Source: Asanoa iriomotensis (GTDB taxonomy: Bacteria > Actinomycetota > Actinomycetes > Mycobacteriales > Micromonosporaceae). Taken from it: 59,298 bases of DNA. A program made the translations under genes and the position numbers. Under the pieces are notes generated by a model. The model had not been told where the DNA came from. It worked only from the letters and a program-made list of their open reading frames with translations, and made no database searches. Location of the stretch: NCBI RefSeq assembly GCF_016862515.1, contig NZ_BONC01000048.1:1-59298 (forward strand), in the 5' to 3' direction. Below are positions 33,737 to 42,407 of the stretch, one piece after another (position 1 is the stretch's first letter; each line of letters begins with the position of its first letter).

Positions 33737-33756
33737 GGCAGATACCTTACGGCGTA

Positions 33757-33776
33757 ACCGGGGATTGTTCCCCGGT
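33757..33776. promoter_or_regulatory. TetR operator candidate 1
   Basis: ACCGGGGA (33757-33764) and TCCCCGGT (33769-33776) are perfect 8-bp arms separated by TTGT. The site lies 20 bp upstream of the TetR start codon. Its core GGGATTGTTCCC recurs in site 2. Confidence 0.6.
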
Positions 33777-33805
33777 CGTGCTAGCGTCGCAGAAGGAGCT
33801 AAGCA

Positions 33806-33818
33806 GGGACAATCCCCC
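33806..33818. promoter_or_regulatory. TetR operator candidate 2
   Basis: GGGACAATCCCCC, read on the other strand as GGGGGATTGTCCC, matches the core of site 1 with one base less. It lies 22 bp upstream of the oxidoreductase ATG. The two sites are 49 bp apart, so the repressor may bind both promoters. Confidence 0.55.
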
Positions 33819-33840
33819 AAATAGGTGAGGTGGTCTCGCG

Positions 33841-34758
33841 ATGGCACGAGCACTGGCGGTCACCGGGCGCGATCAAAGCCCCGCTGTGCTGGACGTCCCG
33901 GTCCCCAACCCGGGCCCCGGGCAGATCCGGGTGGCGGTGGAGGCGGCCTCGGTCAACGGGATCGATGCCGCGGCGGGTGCCGGGTTGCTGTGGGACTCCG
34001 TACCCCATCATTTCCCTGTGGTGCTCGGCCGCGACTTCGCGGGCACCGTCGAGCGGGTCGGCCCGGGCGTCGCGACGATCCGGCCCCGCGACCGCGTCGC
34101 CGGCGTGATCACCGGCATGTCGCTGGCCCGGGGCACGTTGACCGACACGATCGTCTTCGACGCGCGCAGCGTCGCGCCGCTGCCCGAAGGCATCAGCGAG
34201 GAGCAGGCGGCGGCCGCGGGCCTGGCCGCGGTCACGGCCCGGGCGCTGGTCGACGCGCTGGCACTGACGTCCGACGACACGGTGCTGGTCGCCGGCGCGA
34301 CCGGCGGCGTCGGCGCGTTCGCGGTGCAGTTCGCCCGGGCGGCGGGCGCCACTGTGTACGCGACGGCCCGGCCCGGCGAGGCGACCGAGTTCGTCCGTGG
34401 GCTGGGTGCCAACGAGACGGTCGACTACACGAACGGTCTCGCGGCCCCGCCCGGGCTGTCGGCGATCGTGCAGGCGGCCGGCGACGGCCGGGAGTTGGCG
34501 GCGCTGCTGCCGCCCGGTGGCCGGCTCTCGTCGGCGACCGGCGCTTCGGCGGCCACGGTCGGCCGGTCGGACATCAAGGTGACATCGGTGGTCGCCTCGT
34601 TCACGCCGGAGTCCCTCGGCACGATCCTGGACGCGCTGGCGTCGGGCGCGTTGCGGGCGCCGATCACACACACGTACGCGATGTCCGAGGCGCCGCAGGC
34701 CCTGGCCGACTTCGGCCAGCACAAGCTCGGCAAGCTCGTCGTCGACACCCGACGCTAG
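33841..34758 (+). CDS. Medium-chain NADP-dependent oxidoreductase (quinone-oxidoreductase-like)
   Basis: This is a 305-residue zinc-free MDR protein. The N-terminal GroES-like domain has VVLGRDFAGTVERVGPGV; the Rossmann domain has the nucleotide loop VAGATGGVGAFAVQFARAAGA (within about 153-173). The Cys zinc ligands of alcohol dehydrogenases are missing, pointing to a quinone oxidoreductase-type enzyme. It is divergent from the TetR gene and followed after 9 bp by an SDR-fold protein, probably in one transcript. Confidence 0.88.
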   Translation: MARALAVTGRDQSPAVLDVPVPNPGPGQIRVAVEAASVNGIDAAAGAGLLWDSVPHHFPVVLGRDFAGTVERVGPGVATIRPRDRVAGVITGMSLARGTLTDTIVFDARSVAPLPEGISEEQAAAAGLAAVTARALVDALALTSDDTVLVAGATGGVGAFAVQFARAAGATVYATARPGEATEFVRGLGANETVDYTNGLAAPPGLSAIVQAAGDGRELAALLPPGGRLSSATGASAATVGRSDIKVTSVVASFTPESLGTILDALASGALRAPITHTYAMSEAPQALADFGQHKLGKLVVDTRR

Positions 34759-34767
34759 GCCGCGGCC

Positions 34768-35460
34768 GTGCCCACCATCGCGATCGTCGGAGCAGGCCCC
34801 GGTCTGGGTCTGTCCATCGCCCGGGTGTTCGGCGAGCAGGGCTACGAGGTGGCGCTGATCGCGCGTCGTCAGTCCTCATTGGACGAGATGGTCGCCGAAC
34901 TGGGTACGGCCGGCGTCGCGGCGGCGGGTTACCGGGCCGACATCCTGGATCGGGCGACGCTGGTGCGCGCGTTCAAGGAGATCGCCGCCAACCACGACCC
35001 GGTCGAGGTGCTGGAGTTCTCACCGGCGCCGCGCGGCCTGGAGCCCGGGATGGTGCTGGCGGGCCCGCTGGAGGTGAGCGTCGCCAACGTCCAGCCGCAC
35101 ATCGACTTCTATGTGCACGGCGCGATCACGGCGACCGGGCAGGTCCTGCCCGACATGCTCGAACGCGGGACGGGCACGCTGCTGTTCACCACGGGCCCCT
35201 GTTCCGTGGCCCCGATGCCGACGATGGGCAACGTCGGCATCGCCTGCGCGGCGCTACGCAACTGGGTGCTGAACCTGCACGACGCGTTGGCCGGCAAGGG
35301 CGTCTACGCGGCGCACGTCCCGCTGTCCCTCGACGCGAACGACGCGGATCCGGACACGATCGCGCCGCACTACTGGCAGATCCACTCGCGCGGCGAGGGC
35401 CCCGAACATCTCCTGACGCCGGAAACCCTGCGCACCGGGCGCGACGCCAGCGACCTGTGA
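34768..35460 (+). CDS. SDR-fold protein lacking the catalytic Tyr-Lys motif
   Basis: This is a 230-residue Rossmann protein of the short-chain dehydrogenase family. The nucleotide loop GAGPGLGLSIARVF (8-21) is intact. In the place where SDRs have Y-x-x-x-K, after GTLLFTTGPCSVAP, the sequence reads PTMGNVGIACAALRNWV, without Tyr or Lys, so it is either catalytically atypical or non-enzymatic. GTG at 34768 starts the gene 9 bp after the MDR gene; both are likely under the TetR regulator. Confidence 0.82.
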   Translation: MPTIAIVGAGPGLGLSIARVFGEQGYEVALIARRQSSLDEMVAELGTAGVAAAGYRADILDRATLVRAFKEIAANHDPVEVLEFSPAPRGLEPGMVLAGPLEVSVANVQPHIDFYVHGAITATGQVLPDMLERGTGTLLFTTGPCSVAPMPTMGNVGIACAALRNWVLNLHDALAGKGVYAAHVPLSLDANDADPDTIAPHYWQIHSRGEGPEHLLTPETLRTGRDASDL

Positions 35461-35474
35461 GCCGCGCATGCGGC

Positions 35475-35514
35475 GGGCACAGCCGGCGCCGGGTGGGCGG
35501 CGACGGCTGTGCCC
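35475..35514. terminator. Bidirectional terminator between convergent genes
   Basis: GGGCACAGCCG (35475-35485) and CGGCTGTGCCC (35504-35514) are perfect 11-bp arms around an 18-nt GC-rich loop. It sits between the SDR gene stop (35460) and the convergent membrane-protein stop (35529). Confidence 0.75.
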
Positions 35515-35528
35515 TGGTCCGCTGGTGG

Positions 35529-37376
35529 TCAGCGCTTGCGGTTGTTGTCCTTGTTCGGCTCCGGCGCGGTCTCCCTGGTGGTCGCGCCGAGGCGGAGGCG
35601 GCGCTTGCCCGGGCGGCGGGACGGCTTCTCGTCCTTGGCCGGCGGCGACGCCTTCGCAGTGGGCGATTGCGGTGGCTTCGCGGCGGGCGGTTGGGACGCC
35701 TGCCCGTTGGGCGGCGGTGCCCAGGGTGACCGGGTGACCTCGGCGCGGCCGGTGGCCGGCCTGGCTTCCCAGGCCGGCCTGGTTTCCTGTGCCGGCTTGG
35801 CTTCCTGCTTGGCTGCCTGCTTGGCTTCCTGCTTGCCGCGCCGGCGTCGTTGCTTGGCCGGCTTCGGCGGCTTGGCCTTCTTCGCGCGGCGCGGGCGGAT
35901 CTCCGCCAACTCCAGCGGCCGGGCCGGCGGGGCCGGTGCCCGGCCCGCGCGGACGGCGCGCAGGGTGCTGCCGGACTTCCAGGCGATGCCGAGGCCCGCG
36001 GCGAACAGCAGCAGAGCGCCGGCCGTGTGGAACGGCGACATCCAGAGGCCCGCGATGCCCACCATCGGGCCGGCGCAGATGAGCATCAGGCCGTCCCCGC
36101 GCGCGAACATCCGCGAGCGGAAGACCGACCAACCCATCGCCATCCAGCCGGCGCTGTAGATGCCCGCGCAGGACAGGGCCAGCGTCTTCGCGCTCAGGCC
36201 CCAGATCGGCGTCTCCGGCGGCACCGCGGCCCACATCAGCATCGAGACGCCGCCGAGGATGCCCAGCATGAGTCCCAGCACGGCGGCGGCACGGCTGCGG
36301 ACCGCGGAGAGGACGCCGACCAGCGCGATCATCGCGACCATGGCGAGCCAGACGCTGGTCACCCAGGCGATGAGGCGGAACGGCGCCTCGCCGCTGAGGT
36401 AGTGAGCCGGGCCGCCGCCGACCATGGCGCCGATCGAGGCCGCGGCGGCCACGACGCCGGCTGCCGGCAGGGTCCAGATCAGGCGGCGCGCGGCCGAGCG
36501 GACCAGCGCCGCCCAGCGGGCGTTGGTGACCGGGCCCTCCGGTACGTCCGGGTCCACCTCCGGGAGCAGCTTCATGCCCACGTCGAGCAGGCTGGTGACG
36601 TCGATCTTCTTGTTCTTCCGCGGCTCGTCGGCGGATTCCTCGGCCCGCTCCTCCGCTTCCTCGGGGTCCGGGCGGGTGGTCCAGATCCGCTGTGTCTGAA
36701 TCGCCTGGCCGATCTTCGGCAGGACCGCCGTGTCCTCGATGCCCGAGCCCTCGTAGGTCGGCGTGCCGGTCGGCGCGCTCGGACGCAGGCGCGAGCGCTC
36801 GCCCTCCCGCAGCTTCACCGCGGCCAGGCCGTCATCGTGGTCGTCGTCGTCGGCCTCGTCCGCCGTGGTCGCGAAAGAACTGGTCCACGGCGGCTCGTCG
36901 CGGTGGTTACGGTCCGCCGACCGGCTCCAGTACGACGGTCCGCGGTGTCGGGTCGTGTCCTCCCCCGGCTGGGCCGCACCGTCCGAGCCCGCAGGGCGCC
37001 AGCGGAACGGTGGCTCGCGGTCCTCGGGGCGCTCCGCGTGGCGCCCGCGCGACGAGCCGCGCTCGGTTCGCTCCCGGGTGGAGCGGCGGGACTGTTCGGT
37101 GCCAGGGCGGGCGCTCTCGGCGCCTCGGCCCAACTGCCACCAGCGGCGGGTCGTGCGGCCCGGCACGGTCGGGCGCAGCACCGTGCGGTCCGTGGCCGGG
37201 TCCAGCGGCTCGACCACGACCGAGTTGGCCGTGTCGCCGGGCCGGTCCCCCGGTTCACCGGGCTTGACCGCGACCGGCTCCGCCGGTGTCTCCTCGGCCG
37301 GCTTGCCCGGCGGCGTGGAACGGTCCCGGTTGGACCCCGACCCCGCACCGGCGGAGTGCTTCGCCACGTGACCCAT
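35529..37376 (-). CDS. Membrane protein with long charged tails
   Basis: I do not recognise a family for this 615-residue protein. The first about 265 residues are Arg/Pro/Glu-rich and likely disordered. Residues about 285-470 hold six hydrophobic helices (for example AAAVLGLMLGILGGVSMLMW and GLMLICAGPMVGIAGLWM). The C-terminal 125 residues are again basic and repetitive, including QEAKQAAKQEAKPAQE from a 12-bp DNA repeat. I start it at the ATG at 37376, behind GAGGTG with a 6-bp gap; a GTG at 37385 is possible. The tails suggest an anchoring or scaffold role, but that is speculation. Confidence 0.8.
   Translation of the reverse strand: MGHVAKHSAGAGSGSNRDRSTPPGKPAEETPAEPVAVKPGEPGDRPGDTANSVVVEPLDPATDRTVLRPTVPGRTTRRWWQLGRGAESARPGTEQSRRSTRERTERGSSRGRHAERPEDREPPFRWRPAGSDGAAQPGEDTTRHRGPSYWSRSADRNHRDEPPWTSSFATTADEADDDDHDDGLAAVKLREGERSRLRPSAPTGTPTYEGSGIEDTAVLPKIGQAIQTQRIWTTRPDPEEAEERAEESADEPRKNKKIDVTSLLDVGMKLLPEVDPDVPEGPVTNARWAALVRSAARRLIWTLPAAGVVAAAASIGAMVGGGPAHYLSGEAPFRLIAWVTSVWLAMVAMIALVGVLSAVRSRAAAVLGLMLGILGGVSMLMWAAVPPETPIWGLSAKTLALSCAGIYSAGWMAMGWSVFRSRMFARGDGLMLICAGPMVGIAGLWMSPFHTAGALLLFAAGLGIAWKSGSTLRAVRAGRAPAPPARPLELAEIRPRRAKKAKPPKPAKQRRRRGKQEAKQAAKQEAKPAQETRPAWEARPATGRAEVTRSPWAPPPNGQASQPPAAKPPQSPTAKASPPAKDEKPSRRPGKRRLRLGATTRETAPEPNKDNNRKR
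35796..35835. repeat. 12-bp tandem repeat within the membrane-protein gene
   Basis: Three and a third copies of CTTGGCTTCCTG (middle copy CTTGGCTGCCTG) encode QEAK/QAAK on the minus strand. The region around it is also rich in GGC-TTG units. It is in frame, so copy-number change would alter tail length without frameshift. Confidence 0.8.
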
Positions 37377-37441
37377 CGCCGTCACCTCGATTCTCGGCGG
37401 AACGGACCACGATCACCCGGCGACCGCTGGTGGCGCCCGTG

Positions 37442-37447
37442 ATCATA
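37442..37447 (-). promoter_or_regulatory. -10 box candidate for the membrane-protein gene
   Basis: On the minus strand TATGAT occurs at 37447-37442, about 65 bp upstream of the start at 37376. It is a good -10 match in a GC-rich setting. No convincing -35 was found. Confidence 0.4.
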
Positions 37448-37527
37448 GGGTGACCGTGCGTTACCTACGCGAATCGTGACAGCTTGCGAGGGTCGCTCGC
37501 GTTGGATCGGCGAAACCGTGAGCAACT

Positions 37528-37581
37528 TTCACCGAACAGCCGAAAGGGCCCCTATCCACTGGATAAGGGCCCTTCGGTGAA
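37528..37581 (-). terminator. Hairpin terminator after the SPFH gene
   Basis: CGAAAGGGCCCCTATCCA (from 37541) pairs, with a bulge and a mismatch, with GGATAAGGGCCCTTCG (to 37576). Outer TTCACCGAA and TTCGGTGAA extend or compete with the stem. It lies directly after the SPFH gene stop at 37587. Long stem, short loop, A/T at the base. Confidence 0.75.
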
Positions 37582-37586
37582 CTCGC

Positions 37587-38708
37587 TCAGGCGTGCTCGG
37601 GCGGACGCTCCTCACCGAGCACAGCGGACGGCGGCACGGGCTCGCCCGCCGTGATGCCGGGCGTGCCGGGCGTGCCGGGCGGCAGACCGGGGCTGCTCGA
37701 GACCTGCTCCTCCGCCTGGCGTACCTCGTGATTGACCTCCGCCGCCGCCTGCGCGGCGGCCTGCGCGGCCTCGTCGGCCTCGCGCTCGACGGCGCTGGAG
37801 TCGACGCCCTTCGTCGGCTGGTCGCCGACCATGTTGGCCAGCCCGCCGAGTGCGCCGCCCATGCCCTCCAGTGCCTTGGTCAGCTCGGTCGGGACGATCC
37901 AGACCTTGTTGGCCGAGCCGTTGGCGATCTGCGGCAGCGCCTGGAGGTATTGGTAGGCCAACACCTTCTGGCTCGGGTTGGCGGTGTGGATCGCGTCGAA
38001 CACCGTGCGGATGGCCTTCGCCTGACCCTCGGCCTGGAGGATCCGGGACTGCCGGTCACCGTCGGCACGCAGCACCGCGGCCTGCTTCTCACCTTCCGCG
38101 GTGAGAATCTGGGCCTGCTTGTGGCCCTCGGCGTTGAGGATCGCGGCGCGCCGGTCCCGCTCGGCCCGCATCTGCTTCTCCATGGAGTCGCGGATGCTCG
38201 GCGGCGGCTCGATCGCCTTGATCTCGACCCGGGTCACCTTGATGCCCCACCGGCCGGTGGTCTCGTCGAGCACACCGGACAGGTGCCTGTTGATCTCCTC
38301 GCGGCTGGTCAGCGCCTTCTCCAGGTCGAGGGAGCCGATCACGTTCCGGAGGGTGGTCACGGTCAGCTGCTCGATCGCCTGCAGGAAGTTGGCGATCTCG
38401 TAGGTGGCGCGGACCGGGTCGACGACCCGGAAGTACAGCACGGTGTCGATGGAGACGACGAGGTTGTCGGACGTGATCACCGGCTGGGGCGGGAAGCTGA
38501 CCACCTGCTCCCGCATGTCGACCTTGGTCCGCACGGCGTCGACGAACGGCACCAGGAGGTTCAGGCCCGGCGACAGGGTTCTCTTGTATTTGCCCAACCG
38601 CTCCACGACGTCCATCCGCTGCTGCGGCACGATCCGCACCGAGCGCACGATCGTGATGATCGCGACGAGAACGATCGCCGCCACCACGACCGCAATGGCA
38701 ATTTCCAT
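37587..38708 (-). CDS. SPFH/Band 7 (stomatin-like) membrane protein
   Basis: This is a 373-residue protein with one N-terminal membrane helix (3-22) and an SPFH domain (about 25-200; VPQQRMDVVERLGKYKRTLSPGLNLLVPF, then PVRATYEIANF). A long Glu/Ala/Lys coiled coil (about 190-250) precedes an Ala/Gly/Pro tail with a conserved QYLQALPQIANGSANKVWIVP. It is of the QmcA/paraslipin type: it forms large oligomers that organise membrane microdomains or hold proteases. The NfeD-like gene ends 2 bp upstream; this pairing is typical and supports a joint function. Confidence 0.92.
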   Translation of the reverse strand: MEIAIAVVVAAIVLVAIITIVRSVRIVPQQRMDVVERLGKYKRTLSPGLNLLVPFVDAVRTKVDMREQVVSFPPQPVITSDNLVVSIDTVLYFRVVDPVRATYEIANFLQAIEQLTVTTLRNVIGSLDLEKALTSREEINRHLSGVLDETTGRWGIKVTRVEIKAIEPPPSIRDSMEKQMRAERDRRAAILNAEGHKQAQILTAEGEKQAAVLRADGDRQSRILQAEGQAKAIRTVFDAIHTANPSQKVLAYQYLQALPQIANGSANKVWIVPTELTKALEGMGGALGGLANMVGDQPTKGVDSSAVEREADEAAQAAAQAAAEVNHEVRQAEEQVSSSPGLPPGTPGTPGITAGEPVPPSAVLGEERPPEHA

Positions 38709-38710
38709 CC

Positions 38711-39184
38711 TTAGTTCACCTTTTCTCCGGTGTTGTCCCCGTCGATGGCGTCATCCCGCCACACCATGGCGGTCGCGCCTTTCACCTCGATCACGCGGAC
38801 GCGTTCGCCCGGCGCGAACACCTGTTGCGCGTCGTACGCGCGGGCCCGCCACGTCTCGCCGTCGATCTTGACGACGCCCTGGTCGGCGTCCACCCGCTCC
38901 AGCACGAGCGCGCTCGACCCCTCCATCGCCTCCAGCCCGATCGGCGCGGAGTTGCTCTCCAGCGCCGACAGCCGGTGTCGCTGGATGATCGGGCGGACAC
39001 CGAGAACGGTCAGGCCCGAAACCGCGGCGAAAACGATCGCCTGGACGATCGCGGGTGCGCCCAGTGCCGCCGCGGCACCCGCCGCGAGCGCGCCCACCGA
39101 GATCATCAGCAGGAAGAGCGTCGCGGTGAACATCTCCGCAACCGCGAGCACGACTCCCAGAACGACCCAGAGAACGACATCCAC
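38711..39184 (-). CDS. NfeD-like membrane protein
   Basis: This is an about 157-residue NfeD family protein: two or three membrane helices (VVLWVVLGVVLAVAEMFTATLF, then VGALAAGAAAALG) followed by a cytoplasmic OB-fold of about 60 residues (GLEAMEGSSALVLERVDADQ, then GVVKIDGETWRARAYD). NfeD proteins pair with SPFH proteins, as here. I use the GTG at 39184, so that the protein begins near its first helix; an ATG at 39214 would add 10 residues. Neither has a ribosome site. Confidence 0.88.
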   Translation of the reverse strand: MDVVLWVVLGVVLAVAEMFTATLFLLMISVGALAAGAAAALGAPAIVQAIVFAAVSGLTVLGVRPIIQRHRLSALESNSAPIGLEAMEGSSALVLERVDADQGVVKIDGETWRARAYDAQQVFAPGERVRVIEVKGATAMVWRDDAIDGDNTGEKVN

Positions 39185-39310
39185 ACATCGATCGTGACAC
39201 GGCAGCGCACCCATTGCGACAGCGCAACGGTCCCACGACGGTAACGTCGGGTCGATAGGGGACGTTGACCCTCCGGAACCGCCCATCCGAACCGAGGAGT
39301 GGAGCCCGAG

Positions 39311-40654
39311 ATGACGTCGTTGCTGCCGGAGACCGCCCGCTCGGTCGACGCCGCGGTCGCCACCGCACAGGCGGCCGGCCGGGTCCCGTCGATCTCGCTG
39401 GGTGTCGTCCGCGACGGCGCGCTCGTCCACGTCGCGACCGCGGGCGGCCCGGCGGCTCCCGGCGACGCCCGGCCGGGGCCGGACACCCGGTACCGGATCG
39501 GGTCGATCTCCAAGACCATGACCGCGACCCTGGTGCTCCAGCTCCGCGACGAGGGGCGGCTGGCGCTCGACGACCTGCTCTACCGGCACCTGCCCGGCAC
39601 CCCGGTCGGCGGGGTCACGCTGCGCCAGCTCCTCGGCCACGCCGCGGGCCTCCAGCGCGAGCCCGAGGGCAAGTGGTGGGAGCGGCACGAGGGCGACGAC
39701 ATCGAGGCGCTGCTCGCCGGGCTCACGCCCGACAAGGTCGCGTTCCCGCCGCACCGGACCTACCACTACTCGAACCTGGCGTACGGGCTGCTGGGCGCCG
39801 TGCTGCGGCGGGTGACCGGCGAGGACTGGACGACGCTGCTGACCAAGCGGCTGTTCGACCCGCTGGGGATGCGGGCCACCACGTACCACCCGGTCGAGCC
39901 CTTCGCGCGCGGCTACGTCGTACACCCGTGGTCGGCGACGTTGCGCGAGGAACCGCGGACCGACACCGGCGCGATGGCGCCGGCCGGCCAGCTCTGGTCC
40001 ACTGTGGCCGATCTGGCCCACTGGGCGGCGTTCCTCGCGGCGCCGCGGCCGGAGGTGCTCGCGCCGGACACGCTGACCGAGATGTGCGCGCCGGTGGTGA
40101 TCAGCGACCTCGACGCGTGGACCGCCGGGCACGGGCTGGGGCTGGAGCTCTACCGCGTGGGCGAGCGCGTCTACGTCGGCCACGGCGGCTCGATGCCCGG
40201 CTACGTCGCCTGCCTCGCGGTGCACCGCAGGTCGCGCACGGGGGTGGTCGGCTTCGCCAACGCGTACAGCTTCCGTGAAGGTTCGATCGGCGCCCTCGGG
40301 CAGGACGTGCTGACCGACGTGCTGGACCGCGAGCCGGAGCTGCCGGCGCCGTGGCGCCCGGCCGGCGCGCCGCCACCGCCGCTGGCGCCGCTGACGGGCC
40401 GTTGGTGGTGGATGGGCATCGAGTACGACCTGGCGTGGGACGACACGAGCAACGAGCTGGTGCTGTCGCAGCTGCGCACGGGCGCGCCCCGGCCGACGCG
40501 CTTCACGCCCGAGGGGACGGAGCGATGGCGTGGGCGGGGCGGCCCGAACGACGGCGAGGTGCTGACGGTGCGCCGCGACGAGCACGGCGTTCCGGCGGCG
40601 CTGGAGATCGCGACGTTCATCTTCACCCGGCACCCGGACCGGCTGGGTCCCTAA
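39311..40654 (+). CDS. Serine hydrolase, beta-lactamase class C family
   Basis: This is a 447-residue penicillin-binding-protein-like hydrolase. The catalytic SxxK is SISKT (about residue 63), the YxN motif is YSN (about 150), and HGGS replaces the usual KTG in the position after YVG. A C-terminal about 100-residue lipocalin-like segment follows. No signal peptide is visible, so it acts in the cytoplasm. Such enzymes are esterases or D-amino peptidases; substrate unknown. The ATG at 39311 is preceded by GGAG at 6 bp and GAGGAG further up. The 3' end overlaps the convergent DUF3097 gene by 4 bp. Confidence 0.88.
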   Translation: MTSLLPETARSVDAAVATAQAAGRVPSISLGVVRDGALVHVATAGGPAAPGDARPGPDTRYRIGSISKTMTATLVLQLRDEGRLALDDLLYRHLPGTPVGGVTLRQLLGHAAGLQREPEGKWWERHEGDDIEALLAGLTPDKVAFPPHRTYHYSNLAYGLLGAVLRRVTGEDWTTLLTKRLFDPLGMRATTYHPVEPFARGYVVHPWSATLREEPRTDTGAMAPAGQLWSTVADLAHWAAFLAAPRPEVLAPDTLTEMCAPVVISDLDAWTAGHGLGLELYRVGERVYVGHGGSMPGYVACLAVHRRSRTGVVGFANAYSFREGSIGALGQDVLTDVLDREPELPAPWRPAGAPPPPLAPLTGRWWWMGIEYDLAWDDTSNELVLSQLRTGAPRPTRFTPEGTERWRGRGGPNDGEVLTVRRDEHGVPAALEIATFIFTRHPDRLGP

Positions 40655-41454
40655 CCTTCTGCTGTCACGAAGTCGATCAGCCGTTCCATGGAGTTGATCA
40701 GTGGCGTTTCGACGTCCTTGTAGGACCGGACCGTGCCGAGGATGCGGCGCCACATGTCGGCGGGGTCGGCGACGCCGAGGGCGGCGCAGATCCCCTCCTT
40801 CCACGGCCGTCCCGGCGGCACCACGGGCCAGGCCTTGATGCCGACGGCGGCGGGTTTGACGGCCTGCCAGATGTCGACGTACGGGTGACCCGTGACCAGC
40901 ACGTGCGGCGAGGTCACCCGGGCGACGATCCGGCTCTCCTTGGACCCGGCGACCAGGTGGTCGACGAGCACGCCGAGCCGCGCTCCCGGACCGGGCCCGA
41001 ACGCGGCGACCTCCCGCTCCAGATCGTCGATGCCGTCCAGCGGCTCGACGACGACGCCTTCGATGCGCAGGTCGTCACCCCAGATCCGCTCGACGAGAGC
41101 GGCGTCGTGGATGCCCTCGACCCAGATGCGGCTGGTGCGCGCGACGCGGGCGGTGACCCCGGCCACGGCGACGGATCCGCTGGCCGTCCGTGCTGTTTGC
41201 TGTCTTGGTGCTTTGCCGGCGGGCCTGCGCAAGGTGACGGGCTGCCCGTCGAGCAGGAACGCGGCGGGCAGCAAAGGGAAGTTGCGCCGCTTGCCGAACC
41301 GGTCCTCGAGCACGACGGCGCCCATCTCGAACCCGACGACGGCGCCGCAGAAGCCGGAGTCGGCGTCCTCGACCACCAGATCGACCTCGGCGTCAACCTC
41401 GGGCGTCACCTTGCGGCGCCGCCAGTCCCCCGCGAGCACGTCCTCCCCATACAT
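40651..41454 (-). CDS. DUF3097 family protein
   Basis: This is a 267-residue protein of DUF3097, a conserved actinobacterial family of unknown function. Typical parts are the start MYGEDVLAGDWRRRKVTPEV, the central IWVEGIHDAALVERIWGDDLR with a Toprim-like look, and VLVDHLVAGSKESRIV. The Toprim resemblance (EGxxDxALVE and LVDH) would suggest nucleic acid phosphotransfer chemistry; this is inference. The ATG at 41454 is used; the open frame to 41757 is not coding-like. It is convergent with the serine hydrolase gene. Confidence 0.85.
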   Translation of the reverse strand: MYGEDVLAGDWRRRKVTPEVDAEVDLVVEDADSGFCGAVVGFEMGAVVLEDRFGKRRNFPLLPAAFLLDGQPVTLRRPAGKAPRQQTARTASGSVAVAGVTARVARTSRIWVEGIHDAALVERIWGDDLRIEGVVVEPLDGIDDLEREVAAFGPGPGARLGVLVDHLVAGSKESRIVARVTSPHVLVTGHPYVDIWQAVKPAAVGIKAWPVVPPGRPWKEGICAALGVADPADMWRRILGTVRSYKDVETPLINSMERLIDFVTAEG

Positions 41455-41606
41455 GTGTCCGGACGGTAGTCGCCCGCCCGTCACCGCCCTCGCCCGACGC
41501 GCCGGATCGACCGGTCTGTCCAGCTCACGCCGGTGTGGTGTTCCTCGCGGGTACGGGAGGCGGCACGATCGAGACAGCGGCGCGCTCAGCACGTACCCTT
41601 TCCTGC

Positions 41607-42392
41607 ATGTCCACCGCAGCGGGTGCCACCACCCTCGCGACGCGCCGGTCGAGCCGGCTCGTGGCCTGGGTCCGCTCGTGGCGCGCCGGCCTGGTGCCCT
41701 ATGACGAGGTCGCCGACGAGGTAGCCCTGGACGAGGAACACCTCGTCGCGGACGCACCCGGCGCCTGGACCGACGTCTCCCTCCGCGAGGGCCTCACGGC
41801 GTTCTCCAAGCTGACCCCCGACCAGATCCGCCTGGTCCTGCCCGCACCGGGCGACCCCCGCGGCCTGCCGGGCCCGGGCGAGTTCACGGGCGCGGCCCTG
41901 ATCGCGGGCGAGGCCGTGATCGCCGGCGACCTGGGCCTGATCCCGGAGGTCCGCACACACACCTCGGGCTCGGGCGTGACGTTCGAGACGGTGCTGTGGC
42001 GGTGCTACGCACTGCCGACGGGCGCCTCACCGCCGCCGGTCCCGGTCACGGTCGCCGAGGCGGAGAGCGAGCTCAACCTGCTGCTGGCGGAAGCAACCAA
42101 CACCCTGGCCCGGCTCGACATCGCACAGTGGCGGCCGGAGCTGGCCGGGGCCTTGGCCGCGATCCGCAAGCCGGACAGCGCCAACGAACTACCGCCGGGC
42201 TTCGACCCACGCGCACGGCGCCTGTTCGCACGAGCCAATGTGCTCGACCGCGTGCTGGCGCTGGCCGACGAGGTAGCCCCCGGCGGCGCGGTCAACGGCT
42301 TCGAGGCCCAGGCCCGCGACGCCGCGCTACGCCCCCTGGCCGCCGCCTGCCGCGGCGCCCTGGTCGCGGCCTGCAACGCCCCACTCATCTAG
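41607..42392 (+). CDS. Conserved actinobacterial hypothetical protein
   Basis: This is a 261-residue soluble protein without a known domain, with a recognisable N-terminal block (SSRLVAWVRSWRAGLVPYDE, then VADEVALDEEHLVADA). I recall similar proteins in other actinobacteria, all uncharacterised. The middle is rich in Gly/Pro and forms a probable beta domain; the C-terminus is helical. The ATG at 41607 is preceded by TACCCT at 41594-41599 and no ribosome site, which fits a leaderless transcript. The tandem-repeat region begins within 20 bp of its stop. Confidence 0.78.
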   Translation: MSTAAGATTLATRRSSRLVAWVRSWRAGLVPYDEVADEVALDEEHLVADAPGAWTDVSLREGLTAFSKLTPDQIRLVLPAPGDPRGLPGPGEFTGAALIAGEAVIAGDLGLIPEVRTHTSGSGVTFETVLWRCYALPTGASPPPVPVTVAEAESELNLLLAEATNTLARLDIAQWRPELAGALAAIRKPDSANELPPGFDPRARRLFARANVLDRVLALADEVAPGGAVNGFEAQARDAALRPLAAACRGALVAACNAPLI

Positions 42393-42407
42393 TTCAGCGA
42401 CCCGCGG

